NCBI GenBank assembly: GCA_035235625.1
Contig: CP141147.1
Span: forward strand, 29,804,756-29,868,755
Direction of reading: 5' to 3'
DNA: 64,000 nt
Source of the DNA: Saururus chinensis
Lineage: Eukaryota; Streptophyta; Magnoliopsida; Piperales; Saururaceae
Part shown: positions 46,273 to 58,700 of the stretch, piece by piece
Position numbering within the stretch: position 1 is the first letter of the stretch
Layout of the letters: each line of letters starts with the position of its first letter
The notes under the pieces: model-generated
What the model was told of the DNA's origin: nothing
The model's database searches: none
Seen by the model: the letters and a program-made list of their open reading frames with translations, nothing else
Program-made: the position numbers and the translations under genes

Positions 46273-46728
46273 CTCCCTCCTTATTTTAATTGTCTAGATT
46301 TGCAAAAGTAGCATGTTAGTATGAATCTAGGCCCATGTGTTAGTGTGAGCTAGTAGCATGTTAATATGAACCTAGGCTCATGTGTTAGTGTGAGCTTAGT
46401 CATTGCGAGATGTTAGATTTCAATCTAACAGTACATATTAATAGCTCACACTGACATCGTCGAATCGAAATCTAATGGTCTATGATGGCCTGGCTCCGCG
46501 TGTGATGGGATCATATACTAATAGGTCTCTTGTCAACATTAGTATGAGCCTAGACTCACATGTATCAGTGTGATATTTAAAGAAACTAATTTATAAACTT
46601 TTTTACTCCATCAACTAATCTTTTTTACTCCATCTACTAATTATTATAAAAAAGATAACATGCAATAAGACAATTAATATAAGAAATATTTTTTTAAAAT
46701 GCACACAATTAATATGGCACATAGAGAC
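46273..46728. mobile_element. Possible larger degenerate MITE
   Basis: Left end CTCCCTCCTTATTTTAATTG and right end CACAATTAATATGGCACATAGAGAC are inverted relatives, flanked by TA. The 456-bp middle is not palindromic. Confidence 0.4.
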
Positions 46729-47395
46729 TACATAATTTCTTTTGCTAGCATTACATATAATCAAAGTTAATGAAAGTTCCTAGAACTTCTTCACCTAGTT
46801 ATGCTAGCATTCTAGAAGAACGAGGGACGTTATTGCTTCTACTTTCTGTAATGATACTAGAAAAATAATTGGATTTTATTTATGTCAAATTAGCATTTCA
46901 CCTATCAATTCCCGGGACTTGTTTAAGGATTTGATGAGGAGATCATTACGAAGAAAATATTTGTTTTGAGTTCGACAAAAGATAAAACAGAAAATGCAAT
47001 GTCCCCTTGTAACACCTGGTGTTTTCATGGTATTTTGATTGTTTTTCCTGTATTTTAACCATTAAATGGAAAGAAAAGGGTGTGTGGGACCCAGTTAACT
47101 TTCATTGTGAGCTGTGGGGCTTACACTTGTGCTTGTAGACCACTGCGTATGCTATCGGTAAATGGGTTTTAAGCACGGTTTAAGGAATATATTTCCCCTA
47201 AACTTTTATGATTGATTTAATTAGTAAACTAATTTTTCATTAATTCGATAAGAGGGTGAATGGGACCTCCCTAATGTGCACTACAATGCTAGTGACACCT
47301 AAGTATGGGAGAAGTGAAAGAGAAGTGTCCATATATGCTAGAGAATGGAAAAATTTTTTCGTTCTCCCCAACAATAAGCCCTGGGCAAGAAACAA

Positions 47396-47690
47396 CGCAC
47401 ATATTGGTGAATATTAGTACAAATAGTACTAAATTACTAGCATTAATGTGCGCTAATACGTGCGCTATCAATATTAAAAATGAACGCTTCACTGACATTT
47501 TTTGTGCTAACCTCATTATGAAAGAGTTAAATATTTATTTTTAAGATTAATGGCGCACATATTGATAAATATTAGTACAAATAGTACTAAACTACTAGCC
47601 TTAATATGCATTAATACGTACACTATCAATATTAATAATGAACGCTTCAGTGACATTTCTTGTGCTAACCTCATTATCAAAGAGTATTAA
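47396..47690. repeat. Tandem duplication, 158-bp period
   Basis: CGCACATATTG.T.AATATTAGTACAAATAGTACTAA... to TGTGCTAACCTCATTAT occurs at 47396 and 47554. Identity is about 90 percent by eye. Confidence 0.85.
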
Positions 47691-48439
47691 AAAATACTTC
47701 CTAAAGAAAATGGGTCGTGAGGGCTGGCCAGTAACACATGAAACCGGAACTTTAATAATGATTGGTTTAGGACTATTTTTTTAAAAAAATTATTTTAAAT
47801 TAACATTTTATAAAAAAAATTATTTTATATTAATAATTTTATTTTGTTCAATTTAAATAATTAAGTACTTAGCAAAAATATATCATAAACTTATTTTTAT
47901 GGAGGTTTCACCGTTTAATAAAAATTATTATTTTTTAAAATTAATATAAAAAAGGAGTATTTATTATAACCGCTGTTATTGGCCTTTTGAAGTCAAATGT
48001 CTTCAGTAATCTTTTCTCTTCATCCTTATAACTCGTAACGTCCACACTTATGAACTACACTAAATTATTTAAGATGTTAAACATCCAAATGCCATATTAA
48101 GGAGAAACACAAGAATTCATTAAGACAAGTCCCAAAAAAAACTCCATCAAGGATTTTTCAGATTAATAAAAGTCCAAAAAACACAAAATTTTAATAACTT
48201 TTTTAATTAACAAAATAATTAATTAATAAAAGTCCAAAACAAGAACAAGAATTAATTAGCTGAAGTCCGAATAAAAAACTACATCAAGGGTTTTTCAAAT
48301 TCAGCCACCTTTATTTTCAATATTTCTACACCAAAACACGCCTCATATACACACCATCTCTAGCCTTCGTCCCTCGTCCAACATTTCGCTAAGAGAAGAA
48401 AAAACAGAAAATTCAAAACTAAAGGCAGCAGCAGAACCT

Positions 48440-48778
48440 TCAATACCTCCGGGCTGACGCAGACGACGACGGTGACGACGAAGAAGAAGACAGAAGGCGG
48501 CGGGGCGAGGAGGAGAAGGGGAGTCTGCGGAGGATGAGCAGCCGCATGCGGCGTGGGAAGGGGGCGGCGTGGAAGAACTGCTCCAACGCCCTGGCCAGAA
48601 GCACCGTGTACTCCTCCATCAGCTCCGTTACGACCGCCACCAGGATCATCCTTCTCTTCTTCTGCGATGGGGGCCGGGGGGAGGACTGAGGAGGGCCTTT
48701 AAACGGGTCTTCGGGTCTCGGACCCTTCAAGCGGATTCGACTGGGGAAGGACGCGTGGAGAAGGTCCAAAACGTTCAT
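48440..48778 (-). CDS. Candidate small basic plant protein (112 aa), unknown function
   Basis: An intronless minus-strand frame starts at the ATG 48778-48776 (MNVLDLLHASFPSRIRLK) and ends at TAG. It stands out as a GC-rich, codon-like island in AT-rich DNA. The middle has a KKRRM basic stretch followed by a likely amphipathic helix (ILVAVVTELMEEYTVLLARALEQFF), then HAAPFPRRMRLLILRRLPF. The C-terminus is a Ser-rich low-complexity tail. The mix of a structured core and a Ser tail resembles short, poorly characterised plant proteins, but I cannot name the family. The same frame opens nine codons earlier with GTG, which is not a credible plant start. No transposon signature overlaps it. A chance open frame remains possible. 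Confidence 0.5.
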   Translation of the reverse strand: MNVLDLLHASFPSRIRLKGPRPEDPFKGPPQSSPRPPSQKKRRMILVAVVTELMEEYTVLLARALEQFFHAAPFPRRMRLLILRRLPFSSSPRRLLSSSSSSPSSSASARRY

Positions 48779-48869
48779 GCGCTTATCCGAGAAAGTGGAT
48801 CCCACATTGGCCGGACCCTTCCTGTAATTTTAACGGGTAATGATAAGGCTCCCACATGTTGAAGGGACT

Positions 48870-51370
48870 TTCTTCTAACTTTTATCAATTATTTGGTGGT
48901 CCCTCCCTCCTATGGCTTTGTGGCTACGTGACCAAAATTAACTTACGGTTAATTGACCGAAATATACTTATTTTTTTTATTATTTATTAAAATAAATTTA
49001 AAAGGACAAAAAGACCAAGTTACATTATTTATTTATAAACCATCATAGACCTCTAGCAAGAAACACATTCCAATAAAAAAAATCTTTGGCTCAATCTTAT
49101 CTTTTATGTCACCTTTACTTCCCCGATGATATCCTCCTCTCCTATGACATCTTCCTCCCTAGCATCTTCCGTGGTTGAATCATCCTACCCTGCCACCTTC
49201 TTCTCTTCTATTTGATTTTATGCATTCAACTTGGTCTAGAATTTTATAGTTATTTTTACTCCTCCTCCTATTAACCTTGGTGGTCAAATGAGTTACCTCC
49301 TTATGAGTTTGAAGATTAAGTGGTTGTTACGTTGTAACTTCCCAATTGTAGAAAGTGGAAAACTGAAAATACGATAGTAAACTTGAAATTGGTTCAAAGT
49401 AGTTTTATTTTTCCTTGATTTTGAATGAAACTAGAAAAATTGAATATGCAAAACTCCACCTCCTTTAAAACTGCAAAACTCTGCCTCCTCCTTGGCCCCT
49501 CTCCCTCCTCAAGTGCCTCATCTTCCTTATTCTATGCCTCCTCTTCCGCCTCCTCCTCTCCCCTTTTACAAAAATTACAAAATTACAAAATTAGAAAAAT
49601 AAAAAACTAGAAAACTAGAACTAGAACTAGAAAACTGGAAATAGTTTTCTCATTCCATTTTTTTTTTCAAATTTCCAATCTTTATAAGAGGGAAGAGGGG
49701 GAGAGGAGGAGGATGTGCGACAACCTTGATTTTTATATGAAATTATTATATATTATATTTATAATCTCTATTCATGGTATTCTCGTGATCTTTGAAATTT
49801 TGTGGGCTTCGTGTTCAATGAATTGACAAGCTCTTTTAATAAAAATAATATTACTAAGTAATAAAGTTAGGAAAGTAGCAACAATGATAAATATAAACTT
49901 TACTTCATCTTTTCACAAGAAAGAAATTTCTATCGATTGAGATTGACATGTTGATGACCCTACTGATGAAATTATGAATCATTTTGTTAGTAAGGTTTGA
50001 CATGTCGTTAATTCACTGATAAGGTGCCATAAACACTATTAATGACCTTTGATGCATTGTTGTTCTAGGCCAGTCTTCCTGGTGGGTTCAAAATTGAACT
50101 TGAAAATGATTTTAAGAGGTTTTTTGAGTCGGATATGCACCAGAATTCGGTTAATTTTGCCCTGTATAAATACCTTTGACAATCCTGAACCCAAATCTTT
50201 AGGAGTTCTCTTACTTTGGGAGAAAGGTAGAGGACTAGGTTGCGTCAAAGTCCAGAGGAAGAGGAAAAAAGATCAAATTCGTGAAAACTTCTGCATTGGT
50301 ATCAGATATATAAGTGGTAAGTTACTAGCCTTGTTACTATAATTTGGTTTGCAAGTGCATGTATGAGTTGGATTATGATTTCTCTTGACATGAAATCATG
50401 TATAAGATGATTCTATGTAATATTTTTCCGTGAGAATGTTGAGAAATTATGATCTCTATGTTTATTAATTAATTGATTATATAAATAATTGTTTAACATT
50501 ATCAATTGATGGTATATGTACATGTTATGACATGCTTTTATGTAATTTTGGGAAGTTGGGATAGTTTCTATTGTTTCTTCCCAATTGTCGACACGGCCAT
50601 CAACACATAGATGATGTTGCCAATGAAAGGTGAGAGATGACAGAAAGGTGAGAGACAACAGTACTGACACTAACATGCCTCGATGTGTCTGTTAGCAACT
50701 AGTTTGTCATTGGTAGTGGGTTCAACGCATCAGTGAGTCACTGACAAGGAAGATTGTACCATTCCAACTCAATGTTGGTGAGGGTTCGATATGTCAGTGG
50801 TCATTGATGGTCATCGGTGATTGGGCCGACATGTTGGTGAGTATACCAATATTTTTATGTAAGATAATAACATAAAATTCAACTCATATTATTTTAAGAG
50901 TATGCAATGATATAATTGTTGATGTTTTGGTACGAATACCTTTGTGTGTGAGAATCCTTATAATGGATTACACCTTAGATTGATGTTTAAGGACATGTAA
51001 AAACAAGGGATCTTAGTGTCTGGTTAGCTTCTCAAGTGAGTTTTTAGCTAAGTAACGAAAGAGTGGCATGAAAAACGATAAAAAATCTTCCAACTCTCAA
51101 AGGATGAAGAGATATTTAGAGCTACTGCCATGGACTGGGAATTAGGTTCGAATTGACTGGAATTTTAAAAGATGGTCAGTCTTACATAGTACAATAGATA
51201 AGGTTTCAACGATCATAGTAGTGTAGATCACAACCACTTATGTCCATAAGCCCTTGTGAGCCTTAGCTTCATAGCGTGGATGGAGTAGGTAGACATCAGA
51301 AAAATCAAGGTTGAATTATAAGTAGTTCATGGTCTAGTTGTAAGCTATGCAAGTTTTTATGTTTTTTTAT
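48870..51370. other. Intergenic / LTR-like sequence
   Basis: No gene is supported. A TTGGTATCAGATA at about 50295 resembles a primer site. The 250 bp before it contain a CTGTATAAATACC box (50161-50173), so an LTR fragment may end at about 50294. 49540-49640 is a run of short AAAACTAGAA repeats. Confidence 0.35.
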
Positions 51371-52879
51371 TAGTGTAAGTTGATTTTTATTGGTTTGTTT
51401 TGATTTTGTTTGTGTTATGTGTTGGTTTAAACATGAATTTTCTTAGGTTCATTTTTATTTTAGTAGGAAATATTAGTGCCTAATCACTAAGAGCCACACC
51501 GATTGGTGTCATTTTTGCCATTTAATTCCTTAAGGAAGTGGGCCCCACCTTAGGAACCATGTCCATCACGGGCAGTGTGCCAACTCCTTGGGGGTCCCTG
51601 ACCCTCACTTGACTTTTTAATTGGGTATGGGCTTAGTTAAATTCTTTTTTGTGTCCATTCCATACATATGAGTTTAATTGTTTCCTTATTGGGCCTATTT
51701 CTACTTAAATAACTTACCCTAACTATAAATAAAAACCTTAGCTATTTTCCCCATTTGGGGAGGATCGAGATTGGGAGGCTTGGATAGCTCTACCCACATT
51801 CTCAAGAACGAAAATCCAATTTAAAGTAAAACCCTCTAATCTTTACCATGTTTATCTTAATTTTTACCCTATAATCCTATGTTTCTCTCCTCATAAATGA
51901 GATTCTAGGTTTTTTTTTATGAAATTTAATTCTTTTACCATGATTAGAAACTATGGGTTCGAATTCATTACCGCTAAAATTTTTATTTTTGACACAAGTG
52001 GGTCTTAGATCTACAATCTATTTGTAGTTTTGAGTCTATTTTTGGTAGAAATATTAGATTTTTGCTTAGGGCTAATAAACCCTTAATTTATTGGGTAAAT
52101 ATTTTTTGAACTTTAGAGGAGAATCAATGGTCTACAATCTTTTTTAAGGTAAGGTTTTTTTTATGAGGTTTTACTTGCATTAAGACCATGTTTATGGTTA
52201 AAATAATGTTCTTGAAGAATGAATATGACTTGAATCGGTTTTTATCTTTATTTTAGATTCACGACTATGTTTCAAATACTTATACTTTATTTTTTTTCTC
52301 AAATTCTTTCTGAGATTAGATTATCATGTCTAAATTGTATTCTTAATTTTTTATATTTTTCAAAATAATATGTATTTTTTTTAGGAATACACATTATATA
52401 ATTAATATTTTTCTATTTTTGTGTTTAGAAGCATGTTTAGGGATGAAAATGTATGATGTTTGTTTTATTTTTTTTATGGATTGATATACATGTTGTGAGC
52501 ATGCTATAAAAATTTTAAAAGTTTTTTAGATCATGGTAAGTCATTGATATAGGAATAAATTTGAAGATCAACAATTATAACATAACTGTACAATCTCATT
52601 AAATAAATAACAAAAATTAGTTTTCATACTTATTTTATTTGATATTATTTATATTATAATTAAGAATATGATATAGGTTTTTGTAAATTTTTATTTTCTA
52701 TTTTTCCTAAAATATACTAGATACATATTTTGATTATGCTAAAATATTTATTTAAGCTAGTATGAGGATAAATGAGTATGTGCTTGATTTTATATTGGAC
52801 TTTGATGATTTCTTCACAATTAATTCATGTCACTAGTAGAATATCACAATGCTAAAGTATGAATGCTTGCACATGCTAT

Positions 52880-53270
52880 ATTAGTTAGGTATGATCCATG
52901 TTCTACGTGTTTTAGTTTATTTATGAGCATGACCATATATGTTTATGCTTAGTATGATGTCTTGCTTGTCTTAAAGCCATATTTTGATTATTTCTCTATG
53001 TTTACTTCATGACTCTAGTAGGTTATAACCATGATGAAATATGAAAACTTACGTATATGCCACATTAATTATGTATGAACCATGTTTTGCATTTTTAGGG
53101 TAGTTATGAACATGGCCATGTATGTTTATATTTACTTATGCATACATAGCCCCATTTGCCATGTATGGACCATGTCTTGGGCATAATATGACTAATTGGG
53201 ATATGATTACTTATGCTTATATGTGCCTAGCATTTCTCACGTAAGTATCATATTGCTTACATCATGAAAA
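52880..53270. repeat. Degenerate tandem repeat with core ATG.ACCATGTTTTGC
   Basis: Three imperfect copies of a roughly 150-bp unit (TATGA.CCATGTT...GAGCATG.CCATGTATGTTTAT) lie inside the long LTR. Confidence 0.5.
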
Positions 53271-53929
53271 TGATTTAGTAAGCCATGATTAACTGATTGG
53301 GTACTGCAGTTTTTTCGGATTAGTCATATAAAAAATTAATCATTGGTTTTACGACCCTTGAGGGTCAGTCCTTTTGTTCTATGGACATGGAAGGTTGTAT
53401 CGACTGATACGGCTGCGTATCAGTCGATAAGCATCGGTATCGGCTGATACGCATCGGTATCGGTCACAACTGATATGGTATGGGCTATGATACAGCGGGC
53501 ACAAAAATTATCAGCACAAACCTACATTTCAACCGGATTGATCCGATTCGGCTCGATCTGCTGTGAACCCAACACCAAACAGGGGAAGAAAAAGGCTCGT
53601 CACCTCCTCCACCGTGTTCTTGTTTTGGCTTCTCTCACACATGGTGATATGCAAGAGGGCAATCTACAAGAGGGCGATCTGCATAGGGACAGCGCAATCG
53701 CAGAACACAGAGGGCAAGGGCTCTGAGTGTTGTCTTCCTTCTCCTTTGATTCGTCAAGATAGAGCCTTAGAGAGTGAGGGCAGTGATCTGATCTACCTTC
53801 CCCTTCTCAGATCTTTTGCCTTTTCCAATCTGTCTTCTCATGTACAATGAAGACGCCTCTTTTGCCTACACGATAAAGAAACTGTTTGCTAAGGGAGGCC
53901 TCATAGTCGAATGGTTCCCTCCCTTTCCT

Positions 53930-54598
53930 TTTGCACGATGAAGTTAGTTTTTTTATTGTCGTCTCATCACATGCATTCAATTTTGAATGTCTAGATGTGT
54001 GAGAAACTTTGTTTTCACTTACTTTATACATTGCCGCCTTGGTCTGTAGCTTGTCACTTGATGAGCGTACCTTAACTTTTAGCTCCGGAAGAGATGCAAA
54101 CTTCGTTCAATCAATACTCAAAATACCATAAATTTTCTTTGCGTCAGTGTCATCCTTAAAGTTTGGTTTTACAATTGGATCACTTCTTAATGACTTTAGT
54201 GGAAAAACCTATTGGATACTGCTATCTTTAGGATCAGATAATCTTCTGGATCTAATTGAGGCCCTCTTTGGATCAAGGAAATTTTCATTAGCCTCTCTTT
54301 TTAAATCAGGCAGTGAAGAAACTGATTGACTTAATCCATTGCCAGCATTTTTTGCACCTTTGTTTTTGCCACTACTAGATTTTTTCTGGGATTCACTTAC
54401 CAAAGAGTAAGTCCTTATAGGCAACTTTGATAGAGGCGAAGTAGAAATAGGCTCTGCATCACTGAATTTTGATCCCCTATTAGAGTTTGGAGAAAGCTTT
54501 GTTGATAGTCTGGATTTGCCTCCCATACTCTCTTTTGGAGCAAATCTCTTTTGTCTTTCTCTTTTTAATGCTTCAAAATATTTGATCTCTTCTTCTTC
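53930..54598 (-). pseudogene. Fragment of a COP1-interacting protein 7-like gene
   Basis: The exon starts after a good acceptor (TATTTTAG) at 54598. It reads EEEEIKYFEALKRERQKRF, then a Ser/Lys-rich stretch with SVSSLPDLKREANENFLDPK and SRRLSDPKDSSIQ. After a stop it continues in the same frame with DAKKIYGILSID, a second stop, and TKFASLPELKVK. From knowledge of the family, plant COP1-interacting protein 7 and its relatives have the same order: a YFEALKRER helix, an SLP-type basic region, a short K-I-x-I-x-D-x-T-K-x-A-x-LPELK segment. The stops are TAG at 54209-54211 and TGA at 54107-54109. DNA right of 54598 looks like intron. It is a partial, non-retroposed (intron-bearing) copy and not functional. 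Confidence 0.75.
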
Positions 54599-55169
54599 CT
54601 AAAATATAAAACAATTAATATGAACTATGATATAAAAATTCAAATGTAGAAGTCAACAAACAAAAGTCATAAGCTGGCATTACTGTTTGATAGCTAACTG
54701 TTAATAAACAGAAAACCCTCCACTCATAACTGTAACATTCATTTCTAATCTCTTTTGAAAAATATGCTTATTTTGTTGAACAAAATTTGTCATGAATATA
54801 TGTTTACAATTTGTTTAAATATTAATTGTGAGTTGGACCCACAATTTGCAATACTTAATCTCAGGTGTATAAGTTGTTTTTGAATGTTGTTTGCTTGGAT
54901 TTGTTTATCTTTAAATAAATTATATAGGTTGTGTTTGAATGCATTTTTTTTTAATGTTGTTTGCTTGGATCTTTTTTTTCTTCAGTATAAATGTTTATAA
55001 ATCATACTCTTCATTGTGGAAATATATCTCTTTTAAGTCTTTTTTGCACCATAAGTATGATAACAATACAAAAATATTGCATGTTCTTTCTATTATGTAA
55101 ATTTAGGTGTTTGATTGAATATTAATTAGTTGTTTTTTACTTGAAGGATTGCTAGTACTTAGGGGTTTT

Positions 55170-55555
55170 AAGATGGCACCAAAGGAGAAAGTGCTTGGCA
55201 TTGGGTGGAATCACGGTTCAAGTGTTGGGGTGAACCAACTTTTATATGGATATGGACATGATGGATATAATGCACAATCTTCTTCATACAATGGTTATGA
55301 TTCTGGATCTCAAAATGATTCTTAGTCTCAACTTCAAACTACCCAACATCGGTTCATAGTCATTCAACAGTGCACTTTGGATGGAGTCCTCAACTTTATC
55401 AGTTTTATAATGATCAATATCTTCAACATTATCATAATTATATGAGTTGGCTCAATATTGCAACTATGTGAATCAATTCAATCATCAAGACTTGGTAAAT
55501 GATGACAATAATGGTTATGAGCATCCTCACAACCCTTTTTTGGTTTAAGAAGTAT
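55170..55555 (+). pseudogene. Degenerate Tyr/Gly/Asn/Gln-rich coding remnant, possibly transposase tail
   Basis: The frame starts MAPKEKVLGIGWNHGSSVGV and runs through YGYGHDGYNAQSSSYNGYDS to a TAG. With two frame changes it continues as HFGWSPQLYQFYNDQYLQHY and ends NQFNHQDLVNDDNNGYEHPH plus PFLV and a stop. Such low-complexity tails occur at the C-terminus of some plant hAT-type transposases, but no hAT dimerisation motif is visible, so that link is inference. Confidence 0.4.
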
Positions 55556-56339
55556 ACTAATTTTTAAAAGGCTTTAAGAATTTTATATTACCATAGTTCT
55601 ATATATTTTTCTTACCCAATATATTTGCTTTTGTAGGTTTGAATGAAAATATTATGGACTATGGATTTTACCTTTTAAGTGTTTTAATATTTGTAGTTGT
55701 ATTGATATTATAGTATTTTTAATTGATAAGACATTGATGATATAATATTCTATTATGTTCTACTGCTATGTATATTGTACTTTGAACTGATTTATATTTT
55801 CTTATGGTGTTATTACTCATTGATTGTGGCTCTACATTCAATCATATATTTTAGTGTCTTTACTCTAAACAAAGTATTATAATGATATATTATTAGTTAT
55901 AATATTTTTTTATGTGTTTCAAAGGGTTTACGACTGTATCGGTGCGTACCCATATCCATAGTCATCGATACTGCCTTCCATGCCTTTGGGTAGGGTTTTG
56001 CGTTCTTTTGAGAGCGTGTTTCCTCACTAGGTGAGAAATAGAATGCTATAATTAGATAAACAATTGTGACTTTTTGGGCTTAAGAATTTAGGCTAGTTCA
56101 TCTCTGTGCACCGACTTACTAAGGGAAACTTCCAATCAAGATTTGCCCAAACTGCTCAAGTCATCCTTTTTAGGATTTCGGTATTCCTTTTTATGATTTT
56201 CAGGGTGAGCAGGTTTGCTTTAGTTTTGGCCAGGGTAAGTAGGTTGATTTCTCTATCATGAGACATTCATCGTACTATTTACACATATTGTGTATGGATT
56301 ACAATGCTCATTTACATATGTTATATGTAGGGATAATAA

Positions 56340-56500
56340 TGCTTATGTGTACACAAGTTGTGTATGGATTATGACACTTGATTATGTAGGATGTCTATAG
56401 ATTATGAGACATGATCATGCAAGATGCGTATGAAATGTGTTACTTGATCATGCAAGATGTGTATGAATTGTGAAATGTGATCATGTAGGATGTTTATGAA
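56340..56500. repeat. Tandem repeat, about 38 bp, 4-5 copies
   Basis: Copies of GATCATG.A.GATGT.TATG.ATTGTGA, for example at 56395, 56430 and 56465, inside the long LTR. Confidence 0.6.
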
Positions 56501-57177
56501 CATGTTCATTAAATGCACAAGTTGTATGTATGTGATTATGATATATATAAATGAGACCATGATGCACAAGTGTTATTTTTGGATATGTGATGTATGAATG
56601 AGATTTCTACAAGATATATGTGTGTTAGGGAATGAATTTGCTCTTGTGTTATTAACACCGGTTTACATAAGGTTTATTCTATAATTCTTCAAGATTATGT
56701 TTTGGTGTTAATGTGAGCCGTATGTTTTCAAAAACACTTACTGAGCTAAGCTCACTCTTCTTTTGTGTGTGTTTTGTTTTGGGGCTGCATGGTTGTATCA
56801 TGCAAGTACTCAGGATGATCTCTTTTATGAGTGTCAAGGTGACTAATAGATACACCTAGTGTTCCTATGTGATGTGATACATATATATTTATGACTTATA
56901 TTAGAACTTTGTTTCTTTACAAGTTATGGGTAGTCTTGTTTAATGGCTTAGACATGTGTATTTCCATTTAAGGCTTGATATTATTGATGTTACTTTAAGA
57001 TTATGTGGGTATGAAATACTTTAATTGATTTATTTATCCCTCTGTTAATTATTTAGCAAAGGGAAGTGTTGTGTACTTCAATTTAGCCCGTGTTGGGTTA
57101 GCTTTCCGCTTCATCGTGCCTTCATCACCTCTCTTTGGATCGGGTTCAAGTCAAGGGGGAGTGGTTGGGCGTGACAT

Positions 57178-58700
57178 AGTCAGGCGTGGTTGAACTCTTA
57201 GATGTGACTACTATGTCATAGAGAACCTTGATGACTTACACTTGTAGAACAAGTGACACACAAGTGTGATCACAATATTGATTTGCAATCATGTAGAAGC
57301 ATTTATAATTATGTATATTTCACATATGGTTGATCATATTGATGTTATTTATTGATTATAATAATTGTTTATCATGTGATGATATGGTGTATTCATTTAC
57401 TTTATTATTTCATAGTGCTTGTTTAGCTATTCTACTAGGTATATTCTTATACTCAGCATCCTTGTAATGCATGTTCACTGAAAGAGTAGCTAGGTTGGGA
57501 ATGTCATGCGTGGAAAGGACGATAGCTCTCTCTCTCTCTCTCTTGTAGTTGTTGTTAGATTTCTGATTTTTATTAGTGAACTTTTAGTGATGTGTGTATT
57601 TGAACGTATGCATGTTAGTGCCAATTATTTATGGCTTTGTATATTATAGATCATGGCATGTACTCAGGCGAGATCTTGTGTGTTCATAGTATGATTTGAC
57701 ATTGTCATATATATTATGTTAGTTTGAACAGGAGTACATTTTAAAAATGAGTAGATCACCCTTAAGATATTTTTGCATGACTGACAAAAAGTTTTGAGAA
57801 TTTTGTTTTCGCTATTTGAATTATAAGAAAAAAAATTAATTTTAAAATTTTTAGGGCGTGACAGGAAAAGTCAAAAAAAGAAGCATATAATAAGGAAGAT
57901 GAGCCACTCACTTGAGGAGGGAGAGGGGGGCCGAGGAGGATGCATAGTTTTGTAGTTTCAATTTTATAAATTTTTAATTTTGCACCTCAAAATCTAGAAA
58001 AAAATGAAAAATATTATTCTTTTTAAGTAATTGATTATGTTTGTGGATTCATTTATTAACATTGGAGCTTATAAATTAAAAATGACATTTTTAAATGGCT
58101 TCAAATGAGTTTCTAGTTTAATGTCATATGTTTCCACTTTTCTTCTTTCTACAATCGAGAAGTTAAACCGTAGTAGCCACTTAATCTTCAAACTGGTAAG
58201 GAGGTAACTCGTTGGACTACAAAGATTAGGATGAGTAGAAATGGTTGCGAATCTTAAACTAAGTCTCATGTGTAAAATTGGGAAGAGGAGAGAGCCATGG
58301 GGAGGAGGATGCCACTAGAGAGAATGATGCTACTAGGAGGACAATGCCACAAGGGAGGAGGATGTTGTCGAGGAGGTAGATAGGGGGAAAAGGTGACACA
58401 AAGGAGAAAACTAGATTGGAAGTTTTTCCTCTAGTTGTGTTTATCGCCGGAGTTGATGAAGGTTTATAAATGATGACGGTAGCTTCATGTCCTTTGAATT
58501 CTATTTTGGTAAGTAGTAGAAAGTAGGTCACATAATGGGTATATGACCAAACTAGGAGTTGCTCTAATATCAATGAAAGTGTTGGTGGGATGGAGAGGAC
58601 TTCTACTTTATTGCCCTGCCCTTTCAGATCGGATCCTCATGTCAAAACACCATTGTTAACTAACTAAGAAGCATATGCATTTATTAAAATATTCATTATA
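57178..58700. other. Repeat-derived intergenic sequence with an LTR end at about 57863
   Basis: AAAATTTTTAGGGCGTGACA ends at 57862, another Gypsy-type LTR end. A CT microsatellite lies at 57527-57543. 57870-58700 holds no supported gene; a GGAGGA-rich stretch at 58270-58380 has no family match. Confidence 0.4.

Larger units (their letters stand above)
45300..48430. other. Intergenic AT-rich sequence with MITEs and a duplication
   Basis: No gene is supported. Contains the Stowaway-like MITE at 45773, a larger MITE-like unit at 46273, direct repeats of AGTAGCATGTTA.TATGA.CCTAGGC near 46305 and 46346, and a 158-bp tandem duplication at 47396. Confidence 0.35.
53389..55979. mobile_element. TIR DNA transposon carrying a captured gene fragment (Pack-type)
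   Basis: The left end GGAAGGTTGTATCGACTGATAC and right end ATCGATACTGCCTTCC are inverted repeats (GGAAGG..GTATCGA). Subterminal DNA on the left repeats GATACG / GTATCGG at least eight times in 100 bp, and the right end shows the same words (ACTGTATCGGTGCGTACC). Dense subterminal repeats of this kind are typical of hAT and some MULE elements. It is embedded in a long LTR and contains a CIP7-like exon (minus strand, 53930-54598) and a second degenerate coding stretch (55170-55555). CATG borders both ends, but a full 8- or 9-bp target duplication is not evident, so the superfamily is open. Confidence 0.55.
51374..57177 (+). mobile_element. Long Gypsy-type LTR, split by a TIR element
   Basis: The stretch begins near TGTAAGTTGATTTTTATTGG (51374, tentative) and ends GGTTGGGCGTGACA at 57177. 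It has a TATA-like ACTATAAATAAAAACC at 51722, a GTGGGCCCCACC phrase, and internal short tandem repeats. This is the same architecture as the solo LTR 351-3825 read on its minus strand. Its last 440 bp align with 6165-6600. Subtracting the 2.6-kb insertion at 53389-55979 leaves about 3.2 kb, close to that solo LTR's 3.5 kb. The left border is uncertain and I found no convincing target duplication. Confidence 0.5.

Noticed and set aside
48779..48805. N-terminal extension (MGSTFSDKR) of the 112-aa frame
   Set aside because: It would begin at GTG; the first ATG in frame is at 48778.
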